Of a stretch of DNA of 64,000 nt, positions 45,792-53,732 are shown piece by piece (the first letter of the stretch is position 1; each line of letters begins with the position of its first letter). The notes under the pieces are model-generated. The model did not search any database. It saw only the letters and a list, made by a program, of their open reading frames with translations, and had not been told where the DNA came from. This DNA is from Nocardia panacis (lineage in GTDB: Bacteria > Actinomycetota > Actinomycetes > Mycobacteriales > Mycobacteriaceae), in the NCBI RefSeq assembly GCF_003598715.1, contig NZ_QZFU01000012.1:62001-126000 (forward strand), read 5' to 3'. A program made the position numbers and the translations under genes.

Positions 45792-45805
45792 CGGCTCGCT
45801 AAGTT
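45777..45805 (+). promoter_or_regulatory. candidate promoter inside the cydC 3' end
   Basis: TTGCCG (45777-45782), a 17-bp spacer and TAAGTT (45800-45805) form a plausible housekeeping promoter. The predicted start near 45812 would give an RNA beginning just before the Shine-Dalgarno sequence of the 12-codon ORF. Confidence 0.5.
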
Positions 45806-45811
45806 CGTAGT

Positions 45812-46044
45812 TACACAAGGAAGGAGGTGGTCGAACAAATGGATAGTTCTAGGACACGTGAGGTGGCTGTCCGCTAGCGCCACCGCTGCCGGTGACTATT
45901 CACCCGCGCGAGCGCGAGCGAATATCAGGCAGCCACCCGGCCCCCGAACCCCCGGTCGGTCCGATCGGGACCCGTGCAGGTGAGAGCCCGCACCGGTATG
46001 GTTCGGGGGCTGTTCCCTTTTCGCGACAGTTCGTGTCGAGAAAA
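45812..46044 (+). ncRNA. structured RNA element with attenuator-like alternative pairings
   Basis: The gap between cydC and the convergent FABP gene is packed with inverted repeats. GGTGGC (45862-45867) can pair either with GCCACC (45879-45884) or, as GGTGGCTG, with CAGCCACC (45930-45937). GGTGA/TCACC (45891-45904) makes a small hairpin. GCCCCCGAAC (45940-45949) pairs with GTTCGGGGGC (46001-46010) around two inner hairpins, GGTCC/GGACC and GTGC/GCAC, like a three-way junction. TTTTC-CGACA/TGTCG-GAAAA (46018-46044) follows. The short ORF and its ribosome-binding site lie at the 5' end. No gene in the same direction follows for over 4 kb, so it may be a free small RNA. I do not recognise an Rfam class. 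Confidence 0.55.
45839..45877 (+). CDS. 12-codon ORF inside the structured RNA
   Basis: ATG opens the peptide MDSSRTREVAVR, ending at TAG. Upstream, AAGGAGGTG (45821-45829) is a full match to the 16S rRNA 3' end, with 9 bases between it and the ATG. The last codons and the stop lie in the first copy and loop of the alternative hairpin (GGTGGC...GCCACC). Ribosomes translating it would therefore control which helix forms. It is a leader-peptide-like ORF whose sequence shows no run of one amino acid. Confidence 0.5.
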   Translation: MDSSRTREVAVR

Positions 46045-46200
46045 CGTCGTCACGCCTTGGTATTTCGCGGCTCATACTGCAATTTCAATGGGCGGCGATT
46101 CCGAGCGCAGCCGAACATCAGGGCGCGGTGCACTCCATCGCACACGCCGGAGTTGGCTAGCCGCGCCGGAATTCACGCCGGGGAAAGAGGCGAGCGACGC

Positions 46201-46905
46201 TCAGCCGATATAGCGTTGCAACCGAGCCGAAAGCCGCGGCTCGAGCGGCCCGTCGGCGACCACCCGCTCCTCGACGTAGGCAAGATCCCCGCCCTCGACA
46301 ATGCCGTAGAGCCGTTTGGCACCGCCGACCACGATCCCGGATTGGCTGCGGATCACCACATCGGTGGCCAACTCCCAGGACGACTGGGTCAGCGCCTGCC
46401 CGTAGAACAGTTCGACAATGCCGGTGCTGTGGGTGAGCAGCAGTTCGATGACCTCGTCGTCGCCGTCGATGCCGACCCGCCAGAATCCGCTCTCGCGCAG
46501 GTCCGGCCCGCCGTAGGAGCCGTCGGACTCGATGACCCAGGACCGCGACTCCCAGCTCAGATAGTCGCCGCCGTCGTGGGAGACCACGATCTGCTGGCCG
46601 AAGCGGTAGTCGCCGCGCTCGGGATCATTGCCCTCGCCCTCGCCGCGCCACACGCCGACCATGGGCAGCAGCGCCAGCATGGACGCGCTCAGATCGGGAC
46701 CGAGCCGCAGATTGGCCGTATCCTCGGGCAGCGGTAGATCGGGAAGCACCGGAATGTTGCGGGCGCCGGTGCTTTTCGCCCGCTCGGCCGCATCGGACAC
46801 GGCCTGATCGCCGCTGCGCCTGGTGGGATCGGCCGGAGCGGCTCCGTTCATATTTTCGCTCGCGCGCTCGGCCGGGGTCGAACCTTCGCTCGCGAGCTCG
46901 CTCAT
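46201..46905 (-). CDS. FABP-like beta-barrel protein (THAP4/nitrobindin-like, Rv0813c type)
   Basis: A 234-residue protein. Residues about 1-65 are polar and probably disordered; the barrel starts at [20 protein letters not shown], which holds the GxWxGxG signature. Next come [24 protein letters not shown] and [13 protein letters not shown]. In nitrobindins the haem-binding histidine lies near the C-terminus; here that region reads [15 protein letters not shown], without histidine, so haem binding is doubtful. The ATG overlaps the stop of the small upstream membrane ORF (ATGA). The mycobacterial counterpart has been described as a fatty-acid-binding-protein-like fold. Confidence 0.83.
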   Translation of the reverse strand: MSELASEGSTPAERASENMNGAAPADPTRRSGDQAVSDAAERAKSTGARNIPVLPDLPLPEDTANLRLGPDLSASMLALLPMVGVWRGEGEGNDPERGDYRFGQQIVVSHDGGDYLSWESRSWVIESDGSYGGPDLRESGFWRVGIDGDDEVIELLLTHSTGIVELFYGQALTQSSWELATDVVIRSQSGIVVGGAKRLYGIVEGGDLAYVEERVVADGPLEPRLSARLQRYIG

Positions 46906-46997
46906 GACTCGGTGAAGAGCCGGTAGACGACGTACAGCCCGAACCATCCGATCAGGACGGCCACGGCCACCAGCAGAATCTCGAAGAAGAGGACCAC
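46902..46997 (-). CDS. 31-residue single-helix membrane protein
   Basis: GTG opens a 31-residue peptide: [20 protein letters not shown], then [11 protein letters not shown]. It is one unbroken hydrophobic helix with aromatic residues at both ends and a charged tail. Its TGA overlaps the ATG of the FABP-like gene by four bases, which argues for real translation and coupling. TAGACT on the minus strand ends six bases before the GTG, giving a leaderless start. The function is unknown; it may recruit its neighbour to the membrane. Confidence 0.7.
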   Translation of the reverse strand: MVLFFEILLVAVAVLIGWFGLYVVYRLFTES

Positions 46998-47033
46998 ATT
47001 CGGAGTCTAACGACCTTCGGCCCGCGACACGCA

Positions 47034-47067
47034 AACGGCCCCTGTCTCACTGGACACAGGGGCCGTT
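47034..47067 (-). terminator. terminator after sseC
   Basis: AACGGCCCCTGT (47034-47045) and ACAGGGGCCGTT (47056-47067) form a perfect 12-bp stem with a 10-base loop, 20 bases after the sseC stop, followed on the minus strand by TTTGCG. Confidence 0.8.
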
Positions 47068-47086
47068 CGCGGGTGCGTCGTCGAGG

Positions 47087-47392
47087 CTATCGGGCCACCG
47101 CGACATCGATATTGTGGATGCCCGCGCCATCGGGGCGGACCTCGGCCGAACCATTGCCCGAGGCGGACAGCGCGCGCACCGTCCACGCGCCGGGCGCCGC
47201 GAAGAAGCGGAAGTCACCGGTGCCGGAGGCGACCACCTCGGCGGTGAAATCGCCATTGCCGTCGAGCAGTCGCACGAACGCGCCGCCGACAGGTTGGCCG
47301 TCGGTGCTCAGGACCCGGCCGGTGATGACCGTCTCCTTCTCCACATCGACGCCCGCCGGAATGGCCTGACCCTGGGTAGGTGCTGCACACAT
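47087..47392 (-). CDS. sseC: DUF1416 protein (SseC-like)
   Basis: A 101-residue protein of the DUF1416/SseC family. It starts MCAAPTQGQAIPAGVDVEKE, continues with TVITGRVLSTDGQPVGGAFVRLLD and ends with a fibronectin/carboxypeptidase-regulatory-like beta-sandwich pattern. It follows cysA2 by five bases, the arrangement seen for sseC2-cysA2 in mycobacteria. Its role in sulfur metabolism is assumed from this fixed pairing; no enzymatic motif is evident. One cysteine occurs at position 2. Confidence 0.87.
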   Translation of the reverse strand: MCAAPTQGQAIPAGVDVEKETVITGRVLSTDGQPVGGAFVRLLDGNGDFTAEVVASGTGDFRFFAAPGAWTVRALSASGNGSAEVRPDGAGIHNIDVAVAR

Positions 47393-47397
47393 GTTGA

Positions 47398-48231
47398 TTA
47401 CGCTCCCAACTCGATCGGTGCACCGACGAGGGAGCCGTATTCGGTCCAGCTCCCGTCGTAGTTCTTGACGTTCTGGTGACCCAGCAGCTCCTGCAGCACG
47501 AACCAGGTGTGCGAGGACCGCTCGCCGATACGGCAGTAGGCGATGGTTTCCTTCGTGCCGTCCAGGCCCGCGTCCTTGTAGAGCTCGGTCAGCTCGGCAT
47601 CGGAGCGGAAGGTGCCGTCCTCGTTCGCGGCCTTGCTCCACGGCACATTGATGGCCGTCGGCACGTGACCGGGCCGCTGGCTCTGCTCCTGCGGCAGGTG
47701 CGCGGGAGCCAGGATCTTGCCGGAGAACTCGTCGGGCGAACGCACGTCGACCAGGTTCTTCGCACCGATGGCCGCGATGACCTCATCGCGGAAGGCGCGG
47801 ATCGAGTTGTCGGGCGTGGCCGCCTTGTACTGGGTGGCGGGACGGCTCACGGCATCGCGGGACAGCGGGCGACCGTCCAGCTCCCACTTCTTGCGGCCGC
47901 CGTCGAGCAGCTTCACATTGTTGTGGCCGTAGAGCTTGAAGTACCAGTACGCGTAGGCCGCGAACCAGTTGTTGTTGCCGCCGTAGAGGACGATCTCGTC
48001 GTCGTTGGCGATGCCGCGTTCGGACAGCAGCGCCGAGAACTGCTCCTGGCTGACGAAGTCGCGCCGGACCTGGTCCTGCAGATCGGTCTTCCAGTCGAGT
48101 TTGACGGCACCCTCGATATGTCCGGTGTCGTAGGCGGAGGTGTCCTCGTCGACCTCGACGAAGACCACGCCGGGGGCGTTGAGGTTCTCTTCGGCCCAGT
48201 CGACGGAGACCAGGACATCGGAGCGAGCCAT
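47398..48231 (-). CDS. cysA2: thiosulfate sulfurtransferase (double rhodanese)
   Basis: A 277-residue tandem rhodanese. The active C-terminal domain has the catalytic C233 in IAYCRIGERSSHTWF, the CRxGER loop typical of thiosulfate sulfurtransferases. The N-terminal domain lacks the cysteine (LYGGNNNWFAAY), as expected for the structural repeat. GKILAPAHLPQEQSQRPGHV lies before the active domain core. It transfers sulfur from thiosulfate to cyanide or another thiol. It is co-transcribed with DUF4395 and sseC behind the poly-Cys leader peptide. Confidence 0.94.
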   Translation of the reverse strand: MARSDVLVSVDWAEENLNAPGVVFVEVDEDTSAYDTGHIEGAVKLDWKTDLQDQVRRDFVSQEQFSALLSERGIANDDEIVLYGGNNNWFAAYAYWYFKLYGHNNVKLLDGGRKKWELDGRPLSRDAVSRPATQYKAATPDNSIRAFRDEVIAAIGAKNLVDVRSPDEFSGKILAPAHLPQEQSQRPGHVPTAINVPWSKAANEDGTFRSDAELTELYKDAGLDGTKETIAYCRIGERSSHTWFVLQELLGHQNVKNYDGSWTEYGSLVGAPIELGA

Positions 48232-48293
48232 GTTGTTCCTTTCCGGTGTGCGGCCGGGTGACGGGTATGCCCGGTCCGCGATGACTTGCGGGG

Positions 48294-48827
48294 TCAGAGT
48301 GAGCTGGTCGGTGCGGTACCGGCCGCGGCCGCCTGAGTCCGGCGGAAGCGGGTCACCAGCGGGTAGAGCTGGCAGCCCAGGCAGATCCCGAACGCCGCGT
48401 TGAGGAACGCCGCGAACAGGGCGAAGCCGACGAATATCGCGCCGACCACGGGTGCGCCCACCAGGAATCCCAGCAGGCCGACGGCACTGAAGATCAGGCC
48501 GAGCAATTGGGCGAACCGCAGCGGGGCCGCGGGTTCGGTTTCGGTGACCGGACCGAGGCGCGGCGCGACGAGCGCGGCGAAGATCCGACCGTAAGGGTGT
48601 TTGCGCGGACCGTAGGCCGCGCCGATCGCGAAGACCACCGCCTGGGCCGCGATGAGCACCGCGGCCAATGGCTGTGAGAAGGCGGCGGCCAGCAGTGTCA
48701 GCACCAGGACACCGGAGGTGACCCAGGCGGCGAAACGGGGGCCGCGCACATCGACCCGCGTGGGAATCGCGTTGTCCCGTGCGGGAATTGAGGTATCAGA
48801 AGATGGGTGTACGGAAATATCGGACAT
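48294..48827 (-). CDS. DUF4395 membrane protein
   Basis: A 177-residue protein with four hydrophobic helices (VTSGVLVLTLLAAAFSQPLAAVLIA and LGLIFSAVGLLGFLVGAPVV among them). DVRGPRFAAWVT opens the domain, and FGICLGCQLYPL supplies a CxxC pair near its end. This is DUF4395, often found beside thioredoxins and rhodaneses. It lies 62 bases upstream of cysA2 and is the first large gene after the leader peptide. The CxxC pair suggests a membrane thiol role, an inference. Confidence 0.85.
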   Translation of the reverse strand: MSDISVHPSSDTSIPARDNAIPTRVDVRGPRFAAWVTSGVLVLTLLAAAFSQPLAAVLIAAQAVVFAIGAAYGPRKHPYGRIFAALVAPRLGPVTETEPAAPLRFAQLLGLIFSAVGLLGFLVGAPVVGAIFVGFALFAAFLNAAFGICLGCQLYPLVTRFRRTQAAAAGTAPTSSL

Positions 48828-48950
48828 GACGGGTGCTCCTGCGCTGAATATGTCTGATGGCGGACAAATTGCCAGTACGCCGGGGGATCACCGGGATCGC
48901 ACGCAACGGCGGACGCAGGTCGGATTCGAGAATTCTGAAGAGCCGACCGC

Positions 48951-49037
48951 TCAGCGGCACAGGCAGCAACAACCACCGAGCCGACACAGGTCAACTGTGC
49001 GACGTCGGGTGAGCATGAGCTCGTGGTTGGCTTGCAC
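48951..49037 (-). CDS. poly-cysteine leader peptide (cysteine attenuator uORF)
   Basis: A 28-codon ORF. Its N-terminal part reads MQANHELMLTRRRTVDL, and it ends in a cysteine cluster at C18, C23-C25 and C27. The GTG start lies exactly seven bases after TAAACT on the minus strand, so it is predicted leaderless; an in-frame ATG at 49016 is internal. It precedes DUF4395-cysA2-sseC by 123 bases. Leaderless poly-cysteine short ORFs upstream of the same operon act as cysteine-responsive attenuators in mycobacteria. Scarce Cys-tRNA would stall ribosomes here and raise operon expression. Confidence 0.8.
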   Translation of the reverse strand: MQANHELMLTRRRTVDLCRLGGCCCLCR

Positions 49038-49105
49038 GAGACGCAGTTTACCCAATTCTTCGGGGAAAAAGGACCGGGGTCTGCGTCACATCGGAAAAGA
49101 CCGCG

Positions 49106-49558
49106 TCAAGCGGCCTTGTCGATGGTCAGCGGGGCCAGCGCGGTGCGCAGATCGCCCGCCTTCGGGACACCCGAGATGCGGAAGCGTTCGCGACCCTCGG
49201 CGTCGAAGATGAAGGTGGTGGGCAGCGAGAGCACATTCAGCGCCTGCGCCAATTCCGGCCTGACATCGATATCGACTTCGATATCCCTTGGCGCGGAAGG
49301 AGTTTCGGTGAATTCGCCGATCACGTTCGCGACCACCCGCCGCACCGCGTCGCACGGGCCGCACCAATCGGCGGAGAAATGCAGCACCGCGGGACCGGAT
49401 CCGGTGACCCCGGCCGCCTCGAGCAACTCCGCCCGCGCCTCGGACTCGGCCGAATCGCTCGCGGCGGCCGGGCGCACCCGACCCTGACGGCGCTGCCACA
49501 GCAGGCCGACCGCGACCGCGATCAGCAGGACGGCTGCCACAATGGTGATTTCCATCAT
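49106..49558 (-). CDS. thiX: membrane-anchored thioredoxin-like protein
   Basis: A 150-residue thioredoxin-fold protein with one N-terminal helix (MMEITIVAAVLLIAVAVGLL) and a polar linker. The active site is C66-G-P-C69 in FSADWCGPCDAV, and the cis-proline is in SLPTTFIF. The helix should place the domain at the membrane. The start overlaps the lmeA stop (ATGA). The position matches thiX (Rv0816c). It probably provides reducing power for the sulfur genes beside it. Confidence 0.87.
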   Translation of the reverse strand: MMEITIVAAVLLIAVAVGLLWQRRQGRVRPAAASDSAESEARAELLEAAGVTGSGPAVLHFSADWCGPCDAVRRVVANVIGEFTETPSAPRDIEVDIDVRPELAQALNVLSLPTTFIFDAEGRERFRISGVPKAGDLRTALAPLTIDKAA

Positions 49559-50382
49559 CTTCTCTGCAATCGGTCGAGCTGCGAACCTTCTAGCTGCAAA
49601 CGGTCGAGGTCGATCGCCATATTCCTGCCCCGGCCCTCCACCACGATCCGGCCGCCCTGCGGGTAGGCCTTGGCGGGTTGGACACCGAACGGCAATTCCC
49701 TGGTGTCGATGGTACGGGTGAAACGCTCGAGCACCGCGGGCTGATCGGCGTCGGGGATGAGTGCGGTGGGCATGGCATCCACGCCCGAGCCGCGATAGAA
49801 GCCCGTTGCGACAATGCGCAACCGATTGCTCTCCCGCAGCAGATTGGCCTGCACGCTGACCTTCTGGCCGCCGTACTGCGCGCCCGGTGTGACGGGCAGG
49901 GTGCCGGTGAGCACCAGCAGACCCGGCGTGGATACGCCGGTGCCGCCCGAACCTCCCGTGCCGTCGGATTTGTCGGCCGGATCCGAATGCACCTCGAGAT
50001 CCGGGATATTGAACAGCCGCCCGAGCGCGATCGGCTCCAGCACCATGCGCCCGTCCACCTGATCGACCTCGATATCGCGCATATCGCCGTCGAGCAGTCG
50101 CCCGAGCGGCACATGCACGCCGGTCAGCATGGCCTCCACCGAGATCTCGCCCGGAATATCGGGCCGCTTGCTGCGCGCGATGATCTTGACCCGGTCGAAC
50201 TTGCCGCCTGCGCCCGAGAGTGCGAAGGGGAATCCGTAGATCGTCACCTCCGGGTCGGCGGTGAGCTCCGCGCCGTGCCGCAGCGCCCGCGAGACCTTGT
50301 ACTCGAAGTAGGCGGCGGTGCCGAAATCGCTGACCACCGCAAGTCCGGCCAGACACAGCAGCCCGATGATCAGCTTGCGCAT
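49555..50382 (-). CDS. lmeA: DUF2993 protein, LmeA-like
   Basis: A 275-residue exported protein. A signal helix (MRKLIIGLLCLAGLAVVSDF) precedes DUF2993, with typical stretches VTIYGFPFALSGAGGKFDRV and IPGEISVEAMLTGVHVPLGRLL. It matches Rv0817c in position, whose M. smegmatis counterpart LmeA supports mannan elongation of lipomannan/lipoarabinomannan in the periplasm. A glycine/threonine-rich insert occurs near residues 138-150. The gene is coupled to thiX downstream and divergent from the GlnR-like regulator. Confidence 0.82.
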   Translation of the reverse strand: MRKLIIGLLCLAGLAVVSDFGTAAYFEYKVSRALRHGAELTADPEVTIYGFPFALSGAGGKFDRVKIIARSKRPDIPGEISVEAMLTGVHVPLGRLLDGDMRDIEVDQVDGRMVLEPIALGRLFNIPDLEVHSDPADKSDGTGGSGGTGVSTPGLLVLTGTLPVTPGAQYGGQKVSVQANLLRESNRLRIVATGFYRGSGVDAMPTALIPDADQPAVLERFTRTIDTRELPFGVQPAKAYPQGGRIVVEGRGRNMAIDLDRLQLEGSQLDRLQRR

Positions 50383-50549
50383 AGCTAGGGAGCCTAGTGG
50401 GTGACGCCCGGCGCATCTGCGGTCGTCCCCGGCCCGGAACGCGTGGTCGCGGTAGTGGACAGGCTAATCTGACACTTCATTACCTGTGGATCAGCGACGT
50501 GGCTCAGCGGAGTTGTCGTGCTCCGCGTGGTTACGAGATGGGAGGGTCT

Positions 50550-51296
50550 GTGGAGCTGCTGCTGCTGACCTCCGACCCCGACCCCGAGTCGGTACTGCCC
50601 TCGCTCGCGTTGCTCGCACATCATGTGCGGCCCGCGCCGACGGAGGTGTCATCCCTGCTCGAGGCGGGAAGCGCGGATATCGCGCTGGTCGACGCGCGGA
50701 CCGATCTGGCCGCCGCGCGCGGACTGTGCCGACTGCTCGGCAGCACCGGATCCGCCGTACCCGTGGTCGCCGTGCTCACCGAGGGCGGGCTGGTGGCGGT
50801 CAACGCGGACTGGGGACTCGACGACATCCTGCTCCCCGGCACCGGCCCGGCCGAACTGGACGCTCGACTGCGGTTATTGGTCGGACGCAGCGGGGGAGTG
50901 GCGAGCCCGGAGAACGCGGGCAAGATCACCCTCGGCGAACTGGTGATCGATGAGGGCACCTACACCGCGCGCCTGCGCGGCCGCCCGCTCGACCTCACCT
51001 ACAAGGAATTCGAACTGCTCAAATACCTCGCCCAGCATGCGGGTCGGGTCTTCACCCGCGCGCAGTTGCTGCAGGAGGTGTGGGGCTATGACTTCTTCGG
51101 TGGCACCCGCACGGTGGATGTGCACGTGCGCAGGTTGCGCGCCAAACTCGGCAGCGAATACGAATCGCTCATCGGCACCGTGCGCAATGTCGGCTACAAG
51201 GCGGTGCGCCCGGCGCGGACCGCGCCCAAGGGTGAATCCGCAGGCGCGGAGGGCTCCGAAGAGCCGCTCACTCCGGTCAACGGCGCGGCCCAGTAG
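50550..51296 (+). CDS. glnR: GlnR-like OmpR-family atypical response regulator
   Basis: A 248-residue regulator with an atypical receiver ([19 protein letters not shown], lacking the usual acidic pair) and an OmpR winged helix: [20 protein letters not shown], then [34 protein letters not shown]. It closely resembles Rv0818, the mycobacterial GlnR. GlnR controls nitrogen assimilation and is considered phosphorylation-independent. The GTG start (GGAGG four bases upstream) gives VELLLL, matching the mycobacterial N-terminus; an ATG four codons earlier is less likely. Confidence 0.9.
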   Translation: MELLLLTSDPDPESVLPSLALLAHHVRPAPTEVSSLLEAGSADIALVDARTDLAAARGLCRLLGSTGSAVPVVAVLTEGGLVAVNADWGLDDILLPGTGPAELDARLRLLVGRSGGVASPENAGKITLGELVIDEGTYTARLRGRPLDLTYKEFELLKYLAQHAGRVFTRAQLLQEVWGYDFFGGTRTVDVHVRRLRAKLGSEYESLIGTVRNVGYKAVRPARTAPKGESAGAEGSEEPLTPVNGAAQ

Positions 51297-51431
51297 GTAT
51301 TTCCGAGACCGTCGAGCTTTGTAATTCCGTTGTGCCCCAGGAATATTCGCCTAGGCGGCGCGGCCGGGAATGTACGCGCGGCGGAAGCTGTTGTGGCGGT
51401 TGATCATGCGGAATCCCGGAATGGAGCGGCA

Positions 51432-52325
51432 ATGAGCGAGTGGACCGACCGGCTGGACGACGCGGCGGCGGTCGCGGTGCGCGCACTGCTCGACCGGGCC
51501 GCCGCCGCCGACGGCGTCGCACCCGTCTCCGAACAGGCTGTGCTCTCGCTGACCCGCCCCGGCGCGGCGCGGCATCTGGTCGCCGAGCGGGACGGTGCGA
51601 TCGTCGGCTACGCGAACCTGGTGGCCGCGCACGGCGAGCATCCGGCCATGGCCGAGATCGGCGTCGATCCGGAGGCGCGCGGCGCCGGAATCGGCACCGA
51701 ATTGGTCCGCGCCGCCCTCGCCGCGGGGGGTGCGGGCGCACGCGTCTGGGCGCACGGCGATCGGCCCGCCGCACGGGCCGTGGCGACCCGCCTCGGATTG
51801 GCCACCGCACGCGAGCTGTGGCAGATGAGAAGGTCTCTGGCAACTCCGGAGCTACCGGAACTGTCGATACCGGACGGAATTGTGCTGCGCACCTACGCGG
51901 GTCCGACCGACGACGCCGAGATCCTGCGCGTCAACGGGGCCGCCTTCGCCTGGCATCCGGAACAGGGTGGCTGGACCGAATCCGACATCACCGATCGGCG
52001 CGCCGAACCCTGGTTCGACCCGGCGGGACTGTTCCTGGCCGTCGATGCCGCCGATCCGGACCGACTGCTCGGATTCCATTGGACCAAGGTGCATTTGGAC
52101 GAGGACCCGGCCCTCGGCGAGGTATATGTGGTCGGCGTCGATCCGGCCGCGCAGGGCCGAGGACTGGGGCGGCTGCTGACCCTGGCGGGGCTGCGCTATC
52201 TGCGCGGCCGCGACCTCGACGAAGTGCTGCTCTACACCGAGGCCGACAATGACGCCGCCGTGCGCACCTACACCCGACTCGGATTCGCGCCCGCCCATAT
52301 CGATATCGCGTACGCGGCGGCGTGA
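51432..52325 (+). CDS. mshD: mycothiol synthase
   Basis: A 297-residue protein with two GNAT domains that acetylates cysteinyl-glucosaminyl-inositol in the last step of mycothiol synthesis. The N-terminal domain has IGVDPEARGAGIGTELVRAAL and the C-terminal, catalytic one has VVGVDPAAQGRGLGRLLTLAGL, both acetyl-CoA loops. The tail TEADNDAAVRTYTRLGFAPA is typical. The start MSEWTDRLDD was chosen by similarity to the family. Position matches Rv0819. The presence of mshD supports the actinobacterial assignment. Confidence 0.93.
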   Translation: MSEWTDRLDDAAAVAVRALLDRAAAADGVAPVSEQAVLSLTRPGAARHLVAERDGAIVGYANLVAAHGEHPAMAEIGVDPEARGAGIGTELVRAALAAGGAGARVWAHGDRPAARAVATRLGLATARELWQMRRSLATPELPELSIPDGIVLRTYAGPTDDAEILRVNGAAFAWHPEQGGWTESDITDRRAEPWFDPAGLFLAVDAADPDRLLGFHWTKVHLDEDPALGEVYVVGVDPAAQGRGLGRLLTLAGLRYLRGRDLDEVLLYTEADNDAAVRTYTRLGFAPAHIDIAYAAA

Positions 52326-52438
52326 TTGGCGCACGCGCGTCGTGATTACCCCGTGATCGACAAATAAGCGGCGTCTTGGCGATCTTCCAGTAAAACTGGG
52401 GCAAATGTCACATGCCGCCGACTCAATCGCGCTGGGTT

Positions 52439-52460
52439 GTTCACCTCGCGTTTACCCAGC
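52439..52460 (+). promoter_or_regulatory. PHO box upstream of pstS
   Basis: GTTCACCTCGC is followed directly by GTTTACCCAGC: two 11-bp direct repeats fitting the actinobacterial PHO box read by PhoP or RegX3. A weaker GTCAACCGG follows at 52472. TACGTT at 52488-52493 can be the -10. This implies induction of pstSCAB under phosphate starvation. Confidence 0.75.
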
Positions 52461-52606
52461 TCGGTCCAACTGTCAACCGGCCGACCCTACGTTACTTGTG
52501 GGCGGCATACCGCGGCCTGGTGCACGAGTTCCCCGCGAACAGCACCACAGCACCCGCCTGGGCCGGTGAGGGATCCAGGCGTGTAGTACGCCATTCCGGA
52601 GGAATA

Positions 52607-53722
52607 GTGAACTTCAAGCGCAGCAGCGCCCTGATCGGTGCGCTCGCCATCGGCGCGATGACCGTGGCCGGGTGCGGTAGCGACAACAACTCCAGCGGCG
52701 GCAGCGACAGCTCCGCCGCCAAGGTCGATGTCGGCTGCGGCGGCAAGAAGGCGCTCAAGGCCAGCGGCTCGTCCGCGCAGAAGAACGCGATGGACCGCTT
52801 CGTCGCCGCCTACGAGGCCAACTGCGGCGGCAACACCCTGAACTACACCTCCAGCGGCTCCGGTGCGGGTGTCAACGAATTCATCGGCGGCCAAACCGAT
52901 TTCGGCGGCTCGGACTCCCCGCTCAGCGCCTCGAAGCAGGAGCCGGCCAAGGCGCAGGACCGCTGCGGCGCGCCCGCGTGGAACCTGCCGGTCGTCTTCG
53001 GCCCCATCGCCGTCACCTACAACATCGACGGCGTCAGCGATCTGGTCCTCGACGGCCCGACCGCCGCCAAGGTGTTCAACGGCGCCATCGCCACCTGGGA
53101 CGCCCCCGAGATCAAGGCGCTCAACCCCAGCGCCAAACTCCCCTCGGAGAAGATCGCCGTCATCTTCCGCTCCGACGAGTCCGGCACCACCGACAACTTC
53201 CAGCTCTACCTCGACGGCGCGGGCAACGGCGCATGGGGCAAGGGCGCGGGCAAGGTGTTCAACGGCGGCGTCGGCGAGGGCGCGAAGGGCAACGAGGGCA
53301 CCTCGGCCGCCATCAAGAACACCAAGAACTCCATTACCTACAACGAATGGTCCTTCGCCAAGTCGCAGAACCTGTCGATCGCCTCGATCGTCACCTCCGC
53401 GAGCAAGGACCCGGTCAAGCTGACCGTCGCCTCGGCGGGCAAGGCCATCGACGGGGTGAAGATCAAGGGCGAGGGCAACGACCTGGTGCTCGACACCACC
53501 TCGTTCTACAAGCCGACCGCCGCGGGCGCGTACCCGATCATGCTTGCCACCTACGAGGTCGTGTGCTCGAAGTACAAGGACGCCGACACCGCCAAGGCGG
53601 TCAAGGCCTTCCTGACCTCGGCCACCACCAACGGCCAGAAGGGTCTGGACGAGGCGGGCTACATCCCGATCCCCGACCAGTTCAAGGCCAAGCTGACCGC
53701 CGCCGTCAACGCCATCTCCTGA
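52607..53722 (+). CDS. pstS: phosphate ABC transporter substrate-binding lipoprotein
   Basis: A 371-residue phosphate-binding lipoprotein. The signal peptide ends with VAGC (C23). Binding-site signatures are [23 protein letters not shown] and [16 protein letters not shown], the last being the conserved phosphate loop. The GTG start is fixed by GGAGGA, four to five bases before it; upstream codons lie in the leader. The leader of about 110 bases after the -10 holds no other ORF that I trust. First gene of pstSCAB. Confidence 0.95.
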   Translation: MNFKRSSALIGALAIGAMTVAGCGSDNNSSGGSDSSAAKVDVGCGGKKALKASGSSAQKNAMDRFVAAYEANCGGNTLNYTSSGSGAGVNEFIGGQTDFGGSDSPLSASKQEPAKAQDRCGAPAWNLPVVFGPIAVTYNIDGVSDLVLDGPTAAKVFNGAIATWDAPEIKALNPSAKLPSEKIAVIFRSDESGTTDNFQLYLDGAGNGAWGKGAGKVFNGGVGEGAKGNEGTSAAIKNTKNSITYNEWSFAKSQNLSIASIVTSASKDPVKLTVASAGKAIDGVKIKGEGNDLVLDTTSFYKPTAAGAYPIMLATYEVVCSKYKDADTAKAVKAFLTSATTNGQKGLDEAGYIPIPDQFKAKLTAAVNAIS

Positions 53723-53732
53723 TAGTTCTGCC

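Noticed and set aside
45940..46010. Cobalamin, TPP, FMN or SAM riboswitch in the post-cydC RNA
   Set aside because: None of the conserved core sequences I know for these classes is present.
45892..46737. 281-codon plus-strand frame that could follow the structured RNA as its regulated gene
   Set aside because: It is antisense to the FABP-like gene for most of its length and has no domain or ribosome-binding site.
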